From the NCBI GenBank assembly GCA_946885815.1, contig CAMPHE010000051.1, forward strand, positions 1-9,554: a DNA stretch of 9,554 nucleotides, written 5' to 3'. This DNA is from an uncultured Arenimonas sp. (GTDB lineage: Bacteria; Pseudomonadota; Gammaproteobacteria; Xanthomonadales; Xanthomonadaceae). Position 1 is the first letter of the stretch; every line of letters begins with the position of its first letter. Position numbers and translations under genes: made by a program. The notes below the pieces were generated by a model. That model was not told the origin of the DNA. It saw nothing but the letters and a program-made list of their open reading frames with translations, and did not search any database. Positions 1 through 6,594 of the stretch are shown here, piece by piece.

Positions 1-2
1 GG

Positions 3-83
3 ACAACTACCATTAAATACCTGACCTGCGGGGCGGGCCTGGTGGGGGCCCCCCCCGTGCGCGCGCAGCCCCCGATCCCCTAA
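3..83 (+). other. In-frame signal-peptide remnant of the DUF4097 gene, ended by TAA
   Basis: Read in the same frame as the downstream 126-902 gene, bases 3-80 give TTTIKYLTCGAGLVGAPPVR followed by AQPPIP, then TAA at 81-83, then ARPRAPHGRVTIEN running into the annotated start. This looks like the end of a signal peptide (Lys, hydrophobic stretch, A-Q cleavage site) plus the mature N-terminus of the DUF4097 family. From memory, such proteins often have P-I-D/N-E-T-R-P here; the window shows P-I-P-stop-A-R-P, so the TAA sits where GAA (Glu) is expected, one base away. The stretch contains G5 (44-48) and C8 (49-56) homopolymers. Either the gene carries a nonsense mutation, or the first ~100 bases are poor-quality contig-end sequence. 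The latter seems more likely because several neighbouring codons also deviate. Confidence 0.55.
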
Positions 84-125
84 GCCCGGCCGCGGGCGCC
101 CCACGGCCGCGTCACCATCGAGAAC

Positions 126-902
126 ATGAAGGGGCGCGTCACGGTGCGCACCTGGGACCAGCCGCGGGTTCGCATCACCGGGAGCCTCGGCGAAGGCGTC
201 GAGAAGCTCGACATCGACGGCGGAAACCAGGCGCTCTCCATCCACGTGCGCTACCCCGAGACGGGTGGCTGGTTCTCGCGCGACCGGAGCGGACCGACGA
301 TGCTGGAAGTGACGCTGCCGGCGCGGGCCTCGGTGAGCGTGGAGGGCGTGAGCGCCGACATCGACGTCGCCGGAACCGGCGGGCGCCGGCTGCAGCTGGA
401 GAGCGTCAGCGGCGATGTGCTCGTGCGCGCCGCGCGTGCCGACGAGGTACGGCTCGAGAGCGTCAGCGGCGATGTCGACGCCGAAGTCGAAAGCCGCGAC
501 ATCGGCGTCGAATCGGTCAGCGGCAACGTCCGGGCGGTCGGTCGCATCTCCGGCCGGGTGGCCCTGTCGGCCGTCAGCGGGGACATCGCGCTGTCGTCGG
601 CGACCGTGGAGCGGCTCACCGTCGAATCCGTCTCGGGCGACGCGAAGCTCGACACCGGGCTGGCCGCCGGCGGGTCGATCGACGCCGAATCCGTGAGCGG
701 CGACCTCACGCTGACGCTGCCGGCCGATAGTTCCGCCCGGCTGCGTGTGGAGTCCTTCAGCGGATCGATCCGCAGCCCCGTCGGCCGGGTGGAAACGGAG
801 GAATACGGCCCGGGCAGCCATCTGGACGCCCGCCTGGGCGCCGGAAACGGTGAAATCCGCATCGAAACCTTCTCCGGCGACGCCAGCATCTTGACACGCT
901 AA
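126..902 (+). CDS. DUF4097 family beta-strand repeat (adhesin-like) protein, N-terminus truncated
   Basis: 258 residues from the first available ATG. The body is a string of short beta-strand repeats with the core E-S-V/F-S-G-D/N, at residues 72 (EGVSAD variant), 91, 110, 128, 147, 166, 187, 208 and 246, mostly 19-21 residues apart. This is the hallmark of DUF4097/DUF4098 proteins, which are thought to fold as a right-handed beta-solenoid. Their molecular role is poorly known; they are usually exported and often encoded with ECF sigma or anti-sigma genes. The annotated start is probably not the biological one: homologous-looking sequence (HGRVTIEN) continues upstream in frame to a TAA at 81-83, and a signal-peptide-like segment lies before that. 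No ribosome binding site precedes 126. Ends at TAA 900-902 and is followed by a hairpin. Family assignment is firm; function is unknown; the N-terminus is unreliable. Confidence 0.85.
   Translation: MKGRVTVRTWDQPRVRITGSLGEGVEKLDIDGGNQALSIHVRYPETGGWFSRDRSGPTMLEVTLPARASVSVEGVSADIDVAGTGGRRLQLESVSGDVLVRAARADEVRLESVSGDVDAEVESRDIGVESVSGNVRAVGRISGRVALSAVSGDIALSSATVERLTVESVSGDAKLDTGLAAGGSIDAESVSGDLTLTLPADSSARLRVESFSGSIRSPVGRVETEEYGPGSHLDARLGAGNGEIRIETFSGDASILTR
339..884 (+). repeat. 19-residue ESVSGD coding repeat array
   Basis: Degenerate tandem repeat inside the DUF4097 gene with a ~57-bp period. Two copies are identical over 20 bp (399-418 and 456-475, exactly 57 bp apart); the other copies are kept at protein level but diverge at DNA level. 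Protein copies start at residues 72, 91, 110, 128, 147, 166, 187 and 208, and, after a skipped unit, at 246. The near-constant spacing supports one solenoid turn per unit. Confidence 0.8.
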
Positions 903-926
903 ACATTTGATAGATAAGGGTAAAAT

Positions 927-959
927 ACGCCCGGCCGGGGTCCCCCAGCCGGGCGTTCT
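927..959 (+). terminator. Hairpin terminator after the DUF4097 gene
   Basis: A perfect 9-bp inverted repeat, ACGCCCGGC (927-935) and GCCGGGCGT (948-956), encloses a 12-nt loop that itself holds GGGG/CCCC. It is followed only by TCT, so the U-tract is weak. It lies 25 bp past the stop codon and before the receptor promoter, so it probably ends transcription of the upstream gene or protects its 3' end. Confidence 0.55.
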
Positions 960-1003
960 GCTTGCGGGGTCACAAAACCGCCTTTACGCCCCCTTAACCA
1001 GGT

Positions 1004-1031
1004 TTGCGGCGCGTAAAGATTGCGTTATGCT
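1004..1031 (+). promoter_or_regulatory. Predicted sigma-70-type promoter of the TonB receptor gene
   Basis: TTGCGG (1004-1009) and TATGCT (1026-1031) are separated by 16 bp and lie in the only AT-richer stretch upstream of the receptor. They match the -35 TTGACA and -10 TATAAT consensus at 4 of 6 positions each. The predicted start near 1038 would leave a leader of about 97 nt. Prediction by eye only. Confidence 0.4.
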
Positions 1032-1052
1032 CCGGCTCGCCAGGGTGGCTGT

Positions 1053-1093
1053 CAGTCCGGACTGCTCCCCTTAGGCTTTTTCGGGTTCCCGAA
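1053..1093 (+). promoter_or_regulatory. Two palindromes in the receptor leader (candidate operator or RNA hairpins)
   Basis: CAGTCCGGACTG (1053-1064) is a perfect 12-bp palindrome, and TTCGGG-TT-CCCGAA (1080-1093) is a perfect 6-bp inverted repeat with a 2-bp centre. Both lie between the predicted transcription start (~1038) and the ribosome binding site. They could bind a dimeric repressor or fold in the mRNA leader. No known riboswitch or operator was recognised. Confidence 0.35.
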
Positions 1094-1121
1094 CTCTAAG
1101 AGTCACCATCACTCTGACGTT

Positions 1122-1127
1122 GGAGAG
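1122..1127 (+). promoter_or_regulatory. Strong Shine-Dalgarno site of the TonB receptor gene
   Basis: GGAGAG, 7 nt before the ATG at 1135. It is the only clear Shine-Dalgarno sequence in the window and settles the receptor start, in keeping with high expression. The purine run continues as AGAGAGT up to the start codon. Confidence 0.75.
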
Positions 1128-1134
1128 AGAGTAA

Positions 1135-3738
1135 ATGTCCAAATTCAACCAGCTGTCCGGCGCGATCCGCTTCGCGCTCCTCGCCGGTGCCGCTTCCACG
1201 TTTGCCGCGGTGCCCGCGTTCGCGCAGGACACCACGGAGGAAGCCACCGAACTCGACACCATCGAGGTCACCGGCTCGCGCCTGAAGCGTGCCGAGATCG
1301 AAGGTGCCGTCCCGGTCGTCGTCATCGACCGCGCGCAGATCGATGCGTCCGGTGACGTGTCCGTCGCCGACGTCCTGCGCGACTCGACGTTCGCGTCGTT
1401 CGGCAACTTCAAGCCGCAGTCCGGCAGCTCGGCGCAGTCGCTCGCGACGATCGACCTGCGCGGTATCGGTTCGGGCCGCACGCTCGTCCTCGTCGACGGC
1501 CGTCGCGCCCCGACGAACCCGATGTCCGCCTCGAGCGGTACCGACCTGAACGCCATTCCGCTGGCGGCGGTCGAGCGCATCGAGATCCTGTCCGACGGCG
1601 CGTCCGCCGTGTACGGTTCCGACGCGATCGGCGGCGTGGTCAACATCATCCTGCGCAAGGACTTCAACGGCGCCGAGCTGCGTTACGGCGTCGGCCAGAC
1701 CGAAGTCGCCGGCGGCGACCTGGAAGACATGTCGGTCGTGTTCGGCTCGTCGTCGGACCGCACCCGCATCGTCGGTGGCGCCTCGGCCTCGAAGCGCGGC
1801 ATGGTGTTCACGCGCGACCAGATCGGCGGCGACACCCTCGGCGTGTCGACCTACGGCAACAACTACTACGACTGGGAAACGGGCTTCCAGCCGGTCCCGG
1901 GCTTCGACTGCGTCGGTACCTTCTGGACCACCGGCAGCGGCCTGTGCTCGTTCGACTTCAACTCGGTCGCGGCCAATGAAGCGAAGGTCGGCAACAAGTC
2001 CGTGTTCGTCCGCGGCGACCACCAGATCAACGACGACTGGTCGGTGTACTTCACCGCGACGTCGACGAAGGTCGAGACCTTCGGTCGCTACGCCCCGGTT
2101 CCGGGCGCCGTGATCGTCGACGACGGCACGCCGAACGACATCCAGAACGGCATGACCTGCGCCAACACCCCGGGCAACATCGACGGCTTCTGCGCCCCGG
2201 GCAGCACCGACGGCCTGCCGACGTACTTCTTCCACCGCTTCGCGGCGGCCGGCAACCGTGACAACTTCACGGACACCCAGAACTCCGACTACCTCGTCGG
2301 CTTCCAGGGCCAGCTGACCGACACGATCGGCGTCGACTTCGGCGCCCGCCGGACCGACTACAAGTACATCGAACTGGGCCGTGGCTACATCGTCGGCTCG
2401 CTGGCGGCCGCTGCCGCCAACGATGGCGACTACATGTTCGACGACCCGTACGGTGCGGACCCGAACGTCCTCGCCGGCATGCAGGCGACGATCAACCGCG
2501 AGTCGCGCTGGCAGACGGACGAGTTCTACGGCCAGGTCAACTTCGACCTGTTCGAGATGGGCGGCGGCACCTCGAACGCCGTCGTCGGCGCCGAGTACCG
2601 CGAAGACCGCTTCGCCGACACCTACGACTCCCTGTCGTCGGCGCTCGACGAATTCGGCAACCCGCTCGTCCTCGGTTCCTCGGGCGCCTCGTCGGCCGGT
2701 GGCCGTGACGCCAAGGCGTTCTTCTTCGAGTGGCTGCTGCCGTTCACCAGCAACTTCGACATCACGCTGGCTGGCCGTCACGACTCGTACAGCGACTACG
2801 GCAGCGACTTCTCGCCGAAGATCGCCGTCCGCTGGCAGCCGCTCGAGAACCTGACGTTCCGTGGTTCGTACGGTGAAGGCTTCCGCGCCCCGGGTCTCGA
2901 CATCCTGACCCAGGCCACGACCTTCTCGGCCGAGCCGGTCAACGATCCGGCCTCGTGCGTCGCCCTCGGCGAGCCGACGACCTGCCAGCTGCAGGTCGAC
3001 ACGTTCTTCCAGGCGAACCCGAACCTGTCCTCGGAGCAGTCGAAGCAGTTCTCCGTCGGCGTGGTGTACGACCCGTTCGAGTGGCTGGACATGAGCCTCG
3101 ACTACTGGAACATCGAAGTCGACGACACGATCTCGCAGATCGGCGCGCAGGACGTCATCAACTGCGACCTGTTCCCGGAGATCTACGGCAACTGCCCGGC
3201 CGGCACCAGCATCACGCGCTTCGCCAACGGTCGCATCAACCAGATCGTCTCGGGCTACGCGAACGCCGGTCTCCTCGAGACCGACGGCATCGACTTCCGC
3301 CTGAACACGAACTTCGACTTCGGCGACATGGGCGAGATGACCAACACCCTGTCGGTCGCGCACGTGTTCCACTACGACATCACGGACCAGGGCGGCTTCA
3401 CCACCCAGTACGTGGGCAATGGCGACCCGATCCTGGGCACGCCGGAAACCCGCGCCACGCTGCTCAACAACTGGACCTACGGCGACTTCACGGTCGGCTG
3501 GAACGTCAACTACATCGGTCCGAACGGCTCGAACGACGGCAACAAGGTCGGCGGGTACGCGACGAACGACGTGCAGCTGTCGTGGAAGGCCCCGTGGAAC
3601 GCGACGCTCGCCATTGGCGCCACCAATGTCGGCGACCGTTACCCGGAGCTGACCGCGTACGACGGTCGTCCGTGGAACTTCTACCTGTACGACGCGTATG
3701 GTCGTACCACCTACTTCCGCTACACGCAGACGTTCTGA
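1135..3738 (+). CDS. TonB-dependent outer-membrane receptor
   Basis: 867 residues. Residues 1-30 form a signal peptide (Lys3, hydrophobic core, cleavage after AFA before Q31). A TonB-box-like segment, DTIEVTG, lies at 41-47. The plug domain spans about 55-175, with the typical LRGIGSGRTLVLVDGRR, IPLAAVERIEIL and SAVYGSDAIGGVVNIILR blocks. The 22-strand barrel fills the remainder and ends in YTQTF with the terminal Phe of outer-membrane proteins. The protein should import a ligand across the outer membrane using TonB-ExbBD energy; the ligand is not readable from sequence. All eight cysteines form four close pairs (259/271, 342/353, 608/617, 677/687), suggesting disulfide-closed external loops. 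Codon choice is strongly biased (almost only AAC, TTC, TAC, GAC), and the gene has the best ribosome site here, so high expression is likely. A strong terminator follows, so it is probably monocistronic. Confidence 0.95.
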   Translation: MSKFNQLSGAIRFALLAGAASTFAAVPAFAQDTTEEATELDTIEVTGSRLKRAEIEGAVPVVVIDRAQIDASGDVSVADVLRDSTFASFGNFKPQSGSSAQSLATIDLRGIGSGRTLVLVDGRRAPTNPMSASSGTDLNAIPLAAVERIEILSDGASAVYGSDAIGGVVNIILRKDFNGAELRYGVGQTEVAGGDLEDMSVVFGSSSDRTRIVGGASASKRGMVFTRDQIGGDTLGVSTYGNNYYDWETGFQPVPGFDCVGTFWTTGSGLCSFDFNSVAANEAKVGNKSVFVRGDHQINDDWSVYFTATSTKVETFGRYAPVPGAVIVDDGTPNDIQNGMTCANTPGNIDGFCAPGSTDGLPTYFFHRFAAAGNRDNFTDTQNSDYLVGFQGQLTDTIGVDFGARRTDYKYIELGRGYIVGSLAAAAANDGDYMFDDPYGADPNVLAGMQATINRESRWQTDEFYGQVNFDLFEMGGGTSNAVVGAEYREDRFADTYDSLSSALDEFGNPLVLGSSGASSAGGRDAKAFFFEWLLPFTSNFDITLAGRHDSYSDYGSDFSPKIAVRWQPLENLTFRGSYGEGFRAPGLDILTQATTFSAEPVNDPASCVALGEPTTCQLQVDTFFQANPNLSSEQSKQFSVGVVYDPFEWLDMSLDYWNIEVDDTISQIGAQDVINCDLFPEIYGNCPAGTSITRFANGRINQIVSGYANAGLLETDGIDFRLNTNFDFGDMGEMTNTLSVAHVFHYDITDQGGFTTQYVGNGDPILGTPETRATLLNNWTYGDFTVGWNVNYIGPNGSNDGNKVGGYATNDVQLSWKAPWNATLAIGATNVGDRYPELTAYDGRPWNFYLYDAYGRTTYFRYTQTF

Positions 3739-3763
3739 TCCCTGCGTAGAGACGGTTGTTTCG

Positions 3764-3794
3764 AAGGGCCCCGGAAACGGGGCCCTTCTTTTTT
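3764..3794 (+). terminator. Strong rho-independent terminator of the TonB receptor gene
   Basis: A perfect 10-bp stem, AAGGGCCCCG (3764-3773) pairing with CGGGGCCCTT (3778-3787), is closed by a GAAA tetraloop (3774-3777). It is followed by C and six T residues (3789-3794). It lies 25 bp after the receptor stop codon and only 26 bp before the methyltransferase ATG. Confidence 0.93.
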
Positions 3795-3808
3795 GGCGCC
3801 GGCCTCCG

Positions 3809-3814
3809 GACAAT
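3809..3814 (+). promoter_or_regulatory. Candidate -10 box for a leaderless methyltransferase transcript
   Basis: GACAAT matches TATAAT at 4 of 6 positions and ends 6 nt before the ATG at 3821, so transcription would begin at or next to the start codon. No good -35 is visible (TTCTTT in the terminator T-tract is at the right distance), and no Shine-Dalgarno site precedes the ATG. Read-through of the receptor terminator is the alternative source of transcript. Confidence 0.35.
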
Positions 3815-3820
3815 GCGCCG

Positions 3821-4795
3821 ATGACGTCCAGCTCCCCCGACCCGCGGCAGGCCGCGTGGTCCTCCTACTGGGCCGCCGGCGGCCTGCATTCGTGCGTCGG
3901 CAGCTTCGCCGGCAACTACGAAGGCGCCATCGGCGCGTTCTGGCGCGGGCAGGCGACGGCATTGGCCGAGGGTGCGCGCGTGCTCGACCTCGCCACCGGC
4001 AACGGCGCGCTGCCGCTGCTTTTCAGGGAAACGCGCGGACCCCGCGTGCTGCGCATCGACGCGGTGGACCTGGCCCGGATCGCGCCGCGCTGGTACCGGC
4101 CCGGCGAGCATGACGACGTCCGCTTCCACGCCGGCGTGGCGATGGAGCAGCTGCCGGGTCCCGAGGGCGCGTTCGACCTGGTCGCGAGCCAGTTCGGGTT
4201 CGAATATGCCGATCGCGACGCCGCGCTCGCGGAGATGCTGCGCGTCGCGTCGCCCGGCGGGCGGATCGCGCTGGTGATGCATCACGCGGGTTCCGTGCTG
4301 GTCGATGTCGGCCGCGCCGAACTCGCGCACCAGCGCGCATTGCTCGCGCCGGGCGGTCTGCTGGACGCGGTCGCCGCCGTGCTGCCGTGGTTCGCCGCCG
4401 CGCGGGCCGGACGCGATCTGTCACGGGTGGCCGAAGCCGCGCGCGACCGCGAGGCCTACAACACCGTGATGCGCGTGCTGGGCGCGTCGATCGCGGCGTC
4501 GCCCGCGCCCGACCTGCTGCGCGAGGCGCGCGACCATGCGCAGCGGCTGCTCGCCGCCGCGGGCCCCGACCCCGCGCCGGTGCTCGCCGCGGTGGATGCG
4601 TGGCGTGACGCGCTCGGGCTGGCGCAGCTGCGTACCGCGGAGCTGGTCGCGCATGCGCTGGATGCGACCGGAGCGGGTGCGCTGGTCGCGGCGATCCGCG
4701 CGGCGCGCCCGGAAGCGGACGTGACCTGCGAGCCGCTCGCGCAGCGCGAGGGCGTGCTGGGTTGGGCACTGCAGGCGGGCCCGCGCGCAGGCTGA
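3821..4795 (+). CDS. Class I SAM-dependent methyltransferase
   Basis: 324 residues from the ATG at 3821. The frame is open from an ATG at 3698, but that start lies inside the receptor gene and before its terminator, so it was rejected. The Rossmann-type SAM-binding motif I, VLDLATGNG, is at residues 54-62, and the acidic ribose-binding residue is D83 in DAVDL. A later DLVASQFGFEYAD block with ALAEMLRVASPGGRIALV matches motifs II and III of UbiE/Methyltransf_11-type enzymes. The protein is cytoplasmic, with no signal or membrane segments. The C-terminal ~150 residues are Ala/Arg-rich and helical and probably form a substrate cap. The substrate is unknown. The gene lies downstream of the receptor but is separated by a strong terminator. 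It converges with the sulfotransferase gene, 16 bp away, with no T-tract terminator visible between them. Confidence 0.85.
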   Translation: MTSSSPDPRQAAWSSYWAAGGLHSCVGSFAGNYEGAIGAFWRGQATALAEGARVLDLATGNGALPLLFRETRGPRVLRIDAVDLARIAPRWYRPGEHDDVRFHAGVAMEQLPGPEGAFDLVASQFGFEYADRDAALAEMLRVASPGGRIALVMHHAGSVLVDVGRAELAHQRALLAPGGLLDAVAAVLPWFAAARAGRDLSRVAEAARDREAYNTVMRVLGASIAASPAPDLLREARDHAQRLLAAAGPDPAPVLAAVDAWRDALGLAQLRTAELVAHALDATGAGALVAAIRAARPEADVTCEPLAQREGVLGWALQAGPRAG

Positions 4796-4811
4796 TGCCG
4801 CGCACGAATGC

Positions 4812-6497
4812 TCAGCCCGGGGTTTCCAGGCCGGCGAGCAGCGGCGGCATCGCCGAGGCGTAATGCCGCCACCGGCCGATCGACCGCGTGTGCACCGGCT
4901 GGCGCACCTGCCAGCGGCTGGGCGTCTGCACGAAACCCGCGGTCGCATGGAACCGCAGCACGGCCGGATCCCACGGCAACCCGACGAAATCCACGAGCCG
5001 CCGCGCCTGCGCCTCGAGATCGGTGGCCAGCGATTCGTAATGCAGTTCCAGGATCGGCAGCGGCAGCACCGCCTGCCAGTGGCGCATCAGGCGCTCGTGG
5101 CCGGCGATGCAGCGGCCGATGCCGTGCATCGTCGTGGCGAACGGCTCGTCGAGCGCGAAGTTCTCGCCGTAGATCGACACCGCGACGTCGCGCGGATCGC
5201 GCCGGCACCAGACGACGCGCGCCGCCGGGAACATCAGCGCGGCGAGGCCGAGCAGATGGAAGTTCATCGGCTCCTTGTCGACGAGCCGCGCCGCATCGGG
5301 AGGCGCGAGTCGCGTCGCGCCTTCGAGCCAGCGCTCGGCGCCACGCGCGAGCGCGTCGGGGGCCAGCGCGTCGAGTACCGGGGGCCATCCCGGCGACGAC
5401 CCGTCGCGCATCGGCAGATTCCGCGCGACGAGGGCGAGTTCCAGCAGCTCGCCGGCGCCGGCGACGGACGGATGCGCGGCGAGGATCTGCTCCGTCAGCG
5501 TCGTGCCGCTGCGTGGCATGCCGACGACGAAGACCGGTCGCGCGTCGCCGGCGTGTGCGGTCGGCGCGCGCACGCGCGCGAAGGCCGCGGCATCGAAGGT
5601 GGCCATCGTCGCGTCGATCCGGCGGGCGAAGGCATCGGCATCGAATTCGCCGCGTTCGCGCCGGCGCGCGGCATTCGCGTCGTCCCAGCACGCGAGCGCC
5701 TGCGCGTGGTCGCCGCGGGCGTCGTGGACCTTGCCGAGTTCGTAGCCGATCAGCGCGCGGTCGGCGTCGGGCAGTGCGGTACCGAGCAGGGCGGTGGCCT
5801 CGTCGACGCGGTCCGCAGGCGCGTCCGCGCGGAGCAGGCCCAGCAGCGCGGCCAGCGGAAAGCCCCAGCCGGGTTGCAGCGCCAGCGCGCGCTCGTAGGC
5901 GACGCGGGCGTGGTCGCGCGCGCCGACCGCTTCCTGCGCCTGGCCCAGCGCCATCCACAGCGCCGGCGATCCGGGCCGCGCCGACGACGCCTCGCGGAAC
6001 AGCGCCACGGCCTCGTCGCCGCGCCCCAGCCGCGTGAGCGTTTCGCCGAGCCGCAGCGTCGCCTGTTCGTCGTCCGGTCGTGCCGAGTGTCGAGCCTGCC
6101 AGAGCGGCAGGGCATCGCCCGGGAAACCGGCGTGGAACTCGGCGTCGGCCAGCGCGTCGCGCGTGCCGGTGCGCGTCGGCGCCAACGCGAGCGCGCGGCG
6201 GAGCGCCGGCAGCGCCGCGCCCGCGCGTCCCAGTCGCAGCCACGTGATGCCGAGGAAATGCCACGCGTCGGCGAACGCCGGGTCGAGCCGCGTCGCGTCG
6301 ACGAACCGGTCGATCGCCGGCGGCAGCTGGCCGTCCATCGCCAGCAGGCAGCCGAGTTCGACCTGCAGCGCCGCGCTTTCCGGTGCCAGTGCGACCGCAC
6401 GGCGCATGTGTTCCAGCGCGAGCGACCGGTCGCCGGCGGCGACCGCGCGCATCGCGGCGGCCTTCGAAGCGGCGGCGGCGGAGGGCAGGCGGGTCAT
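4812..6497 (-). CDS. TPR-repeat sulfotransferase
   Basis: 561 residues from the ATG at 6497; an open frame continues to 6812 but lies antisense to the oxygenase gene and lacks TPR sequence. Residues ~10-285 are a TPR array with repeated A-A-L and A-L-x-x-P signatures (for example RRAVALAPESAALQVELG and YERALALQPG). Residues ~320-530 are a PAPS-dependent sulfotransferase domain: the 5'-phosphosulfate loop GMPRSGTT at 326-333, the AGELLEL block with E350 as a candidate catalytic base, DKEPMN at 407-412, and the 3'-phosphate motif RDPRDVAVS at 433-441. The layout resembles tyrosylprotein-sulfotransferase-like bacterial proteins; TPRs usually bind peptide or protein partners, so a protein or peptide acceptor is plausible but unproven. 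No signal peptide, so probably cytoplasmic. Divergent from the oxygenase gene across a shared promoter region, convergent with the methyltransferase. No Shine-Dalgarno site precedes the start. Confidence 0.92.
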   Translation of the reverse strand: MTRLPSAAAASKAAAMRAVAAGDRSLALEHMRRAVALAPESAALQVELGCLLAMDGQLPPAIDRFVDATRLDPAFADAWHFLGITWLRLGRAGAALPALRRALALAPTRTGTRDALADAEFHAGFPGDALPLWQARHSARPDDEQATLRLGETLTRLGRGDEAVALFREASSARPGSPALWMALGQAQEAVGARDHARVAYERALALQPGWGFPLAALLGLLRADAPADRVDEATALLGTALPDADRALIGYELGKVHDARGDHAQALACWDDANAARRRERGEFDADAFARRIDATMATFDAAAFARVRAPTAHAGDARPVFVVGMPRSGTTLTEQILAAHPSVAGAGELLELALVARNLPMRDGSSPGWPPVLDALAPDALARGAERWLEGATRLAPPDAARLVDKEPMNFHLLGLAALMFPAARVVWCRRDPRDVAVSIYGENFALDEPFATTMHGIGRCIAGHERLMRHWQAVLPLPILELHYESLATDLEAQARRLVDFVGLPWDPAVLRFHATAGFVQTPSRWQVRQPVHTRSIGRWRHYASAMPPLLAGLETPG

Positions 6498-6523
6498 GGC
6501 AGGCGGTCGCGCATCGTGTCGCG

Positions 6524-6529
6524 ATTGTA
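6524..6529 (-). promoter_or_regulatory. Candidate -10 box of the TPR-sulfotransferase gene
   Basis: On the minus strand this reads TACAAT, 5 of 6 matches to consensus, predicting a start near 6517 and a leader of about 20 nt before the ATG at 6497. The -35 region is GC-rich and weak. It stands out against a nearly all-GC background. Confidence 0.5.
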
Positions 6530-6530
6530 C

Positions 6531-6555
6531 GCGGCGGCGCGGCGCCCTCCGCCGC
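6531..6555. promoter_or_regulatory. GC-rich dyad between divergent promoters
   Basis: GCGGCGG (6531-6537) and CCGCCGC (6549-6555) are inverted repeats flanking a central GGCGCC (6541-6546). The dyad lies between the two outward-facing -10 boxes and overlaps both predicted -35 regions, where a shared regulator could act. Chance is a serious alternative in such GC-rich DNA. Confidence 0.25.
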
Positions 6556-6562
6556 GCGCGGC

Positions 6563-6568
6563 TAGAAT
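6563..6568 (+). promoter_or_regulatory. Candidate -10 box of the 2OG-Fe(II) oxygenase gene
   Basis: TAGAAT, 5 of 6 matches to consensus, in the context GCTAGAATGCGCCG. The predicted start near 6575 gives a leader of about 20 nt to the ATG at 6595. No clear -35 and no Shine-Dalgarno site are present. The same AATGCGCCG string follows the -10 candidate of the methyltransferase gene (3812-3820). Confidence 0.55.
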
Positions 6569-6594
6569 GCGCCGTCCCCGCGCACGTCCCGACG

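Noticed and set aside
1096..3813. 905-codon open frame on the minus strand, antisense to the whole TonB receptor gene
   Set aside because: It comes from the strong G/C third-position bias of the receptor gene. The translation is Arg/Val/Asp-rich low-complexity sequence with no domain, and the plus-strand receptor is unmistakable.
3698..3820. Longer start for the methyltransferase at 3698
   Set aside because: It would begin inside the receptor gene and pass through the strong terminator; the extra 41 residues are not methyltransferase-like. The ATG at 3821 fits the domain.
4775..4811. Possible shared terminator between methyltransferase and sulfotransferase
   Set aside because: GCGGGCCCGC (4775-4784) is a perfect palindrome but lies inside the methyltransferase coding region with no T-tract on either side, so it is not called as a terminator.
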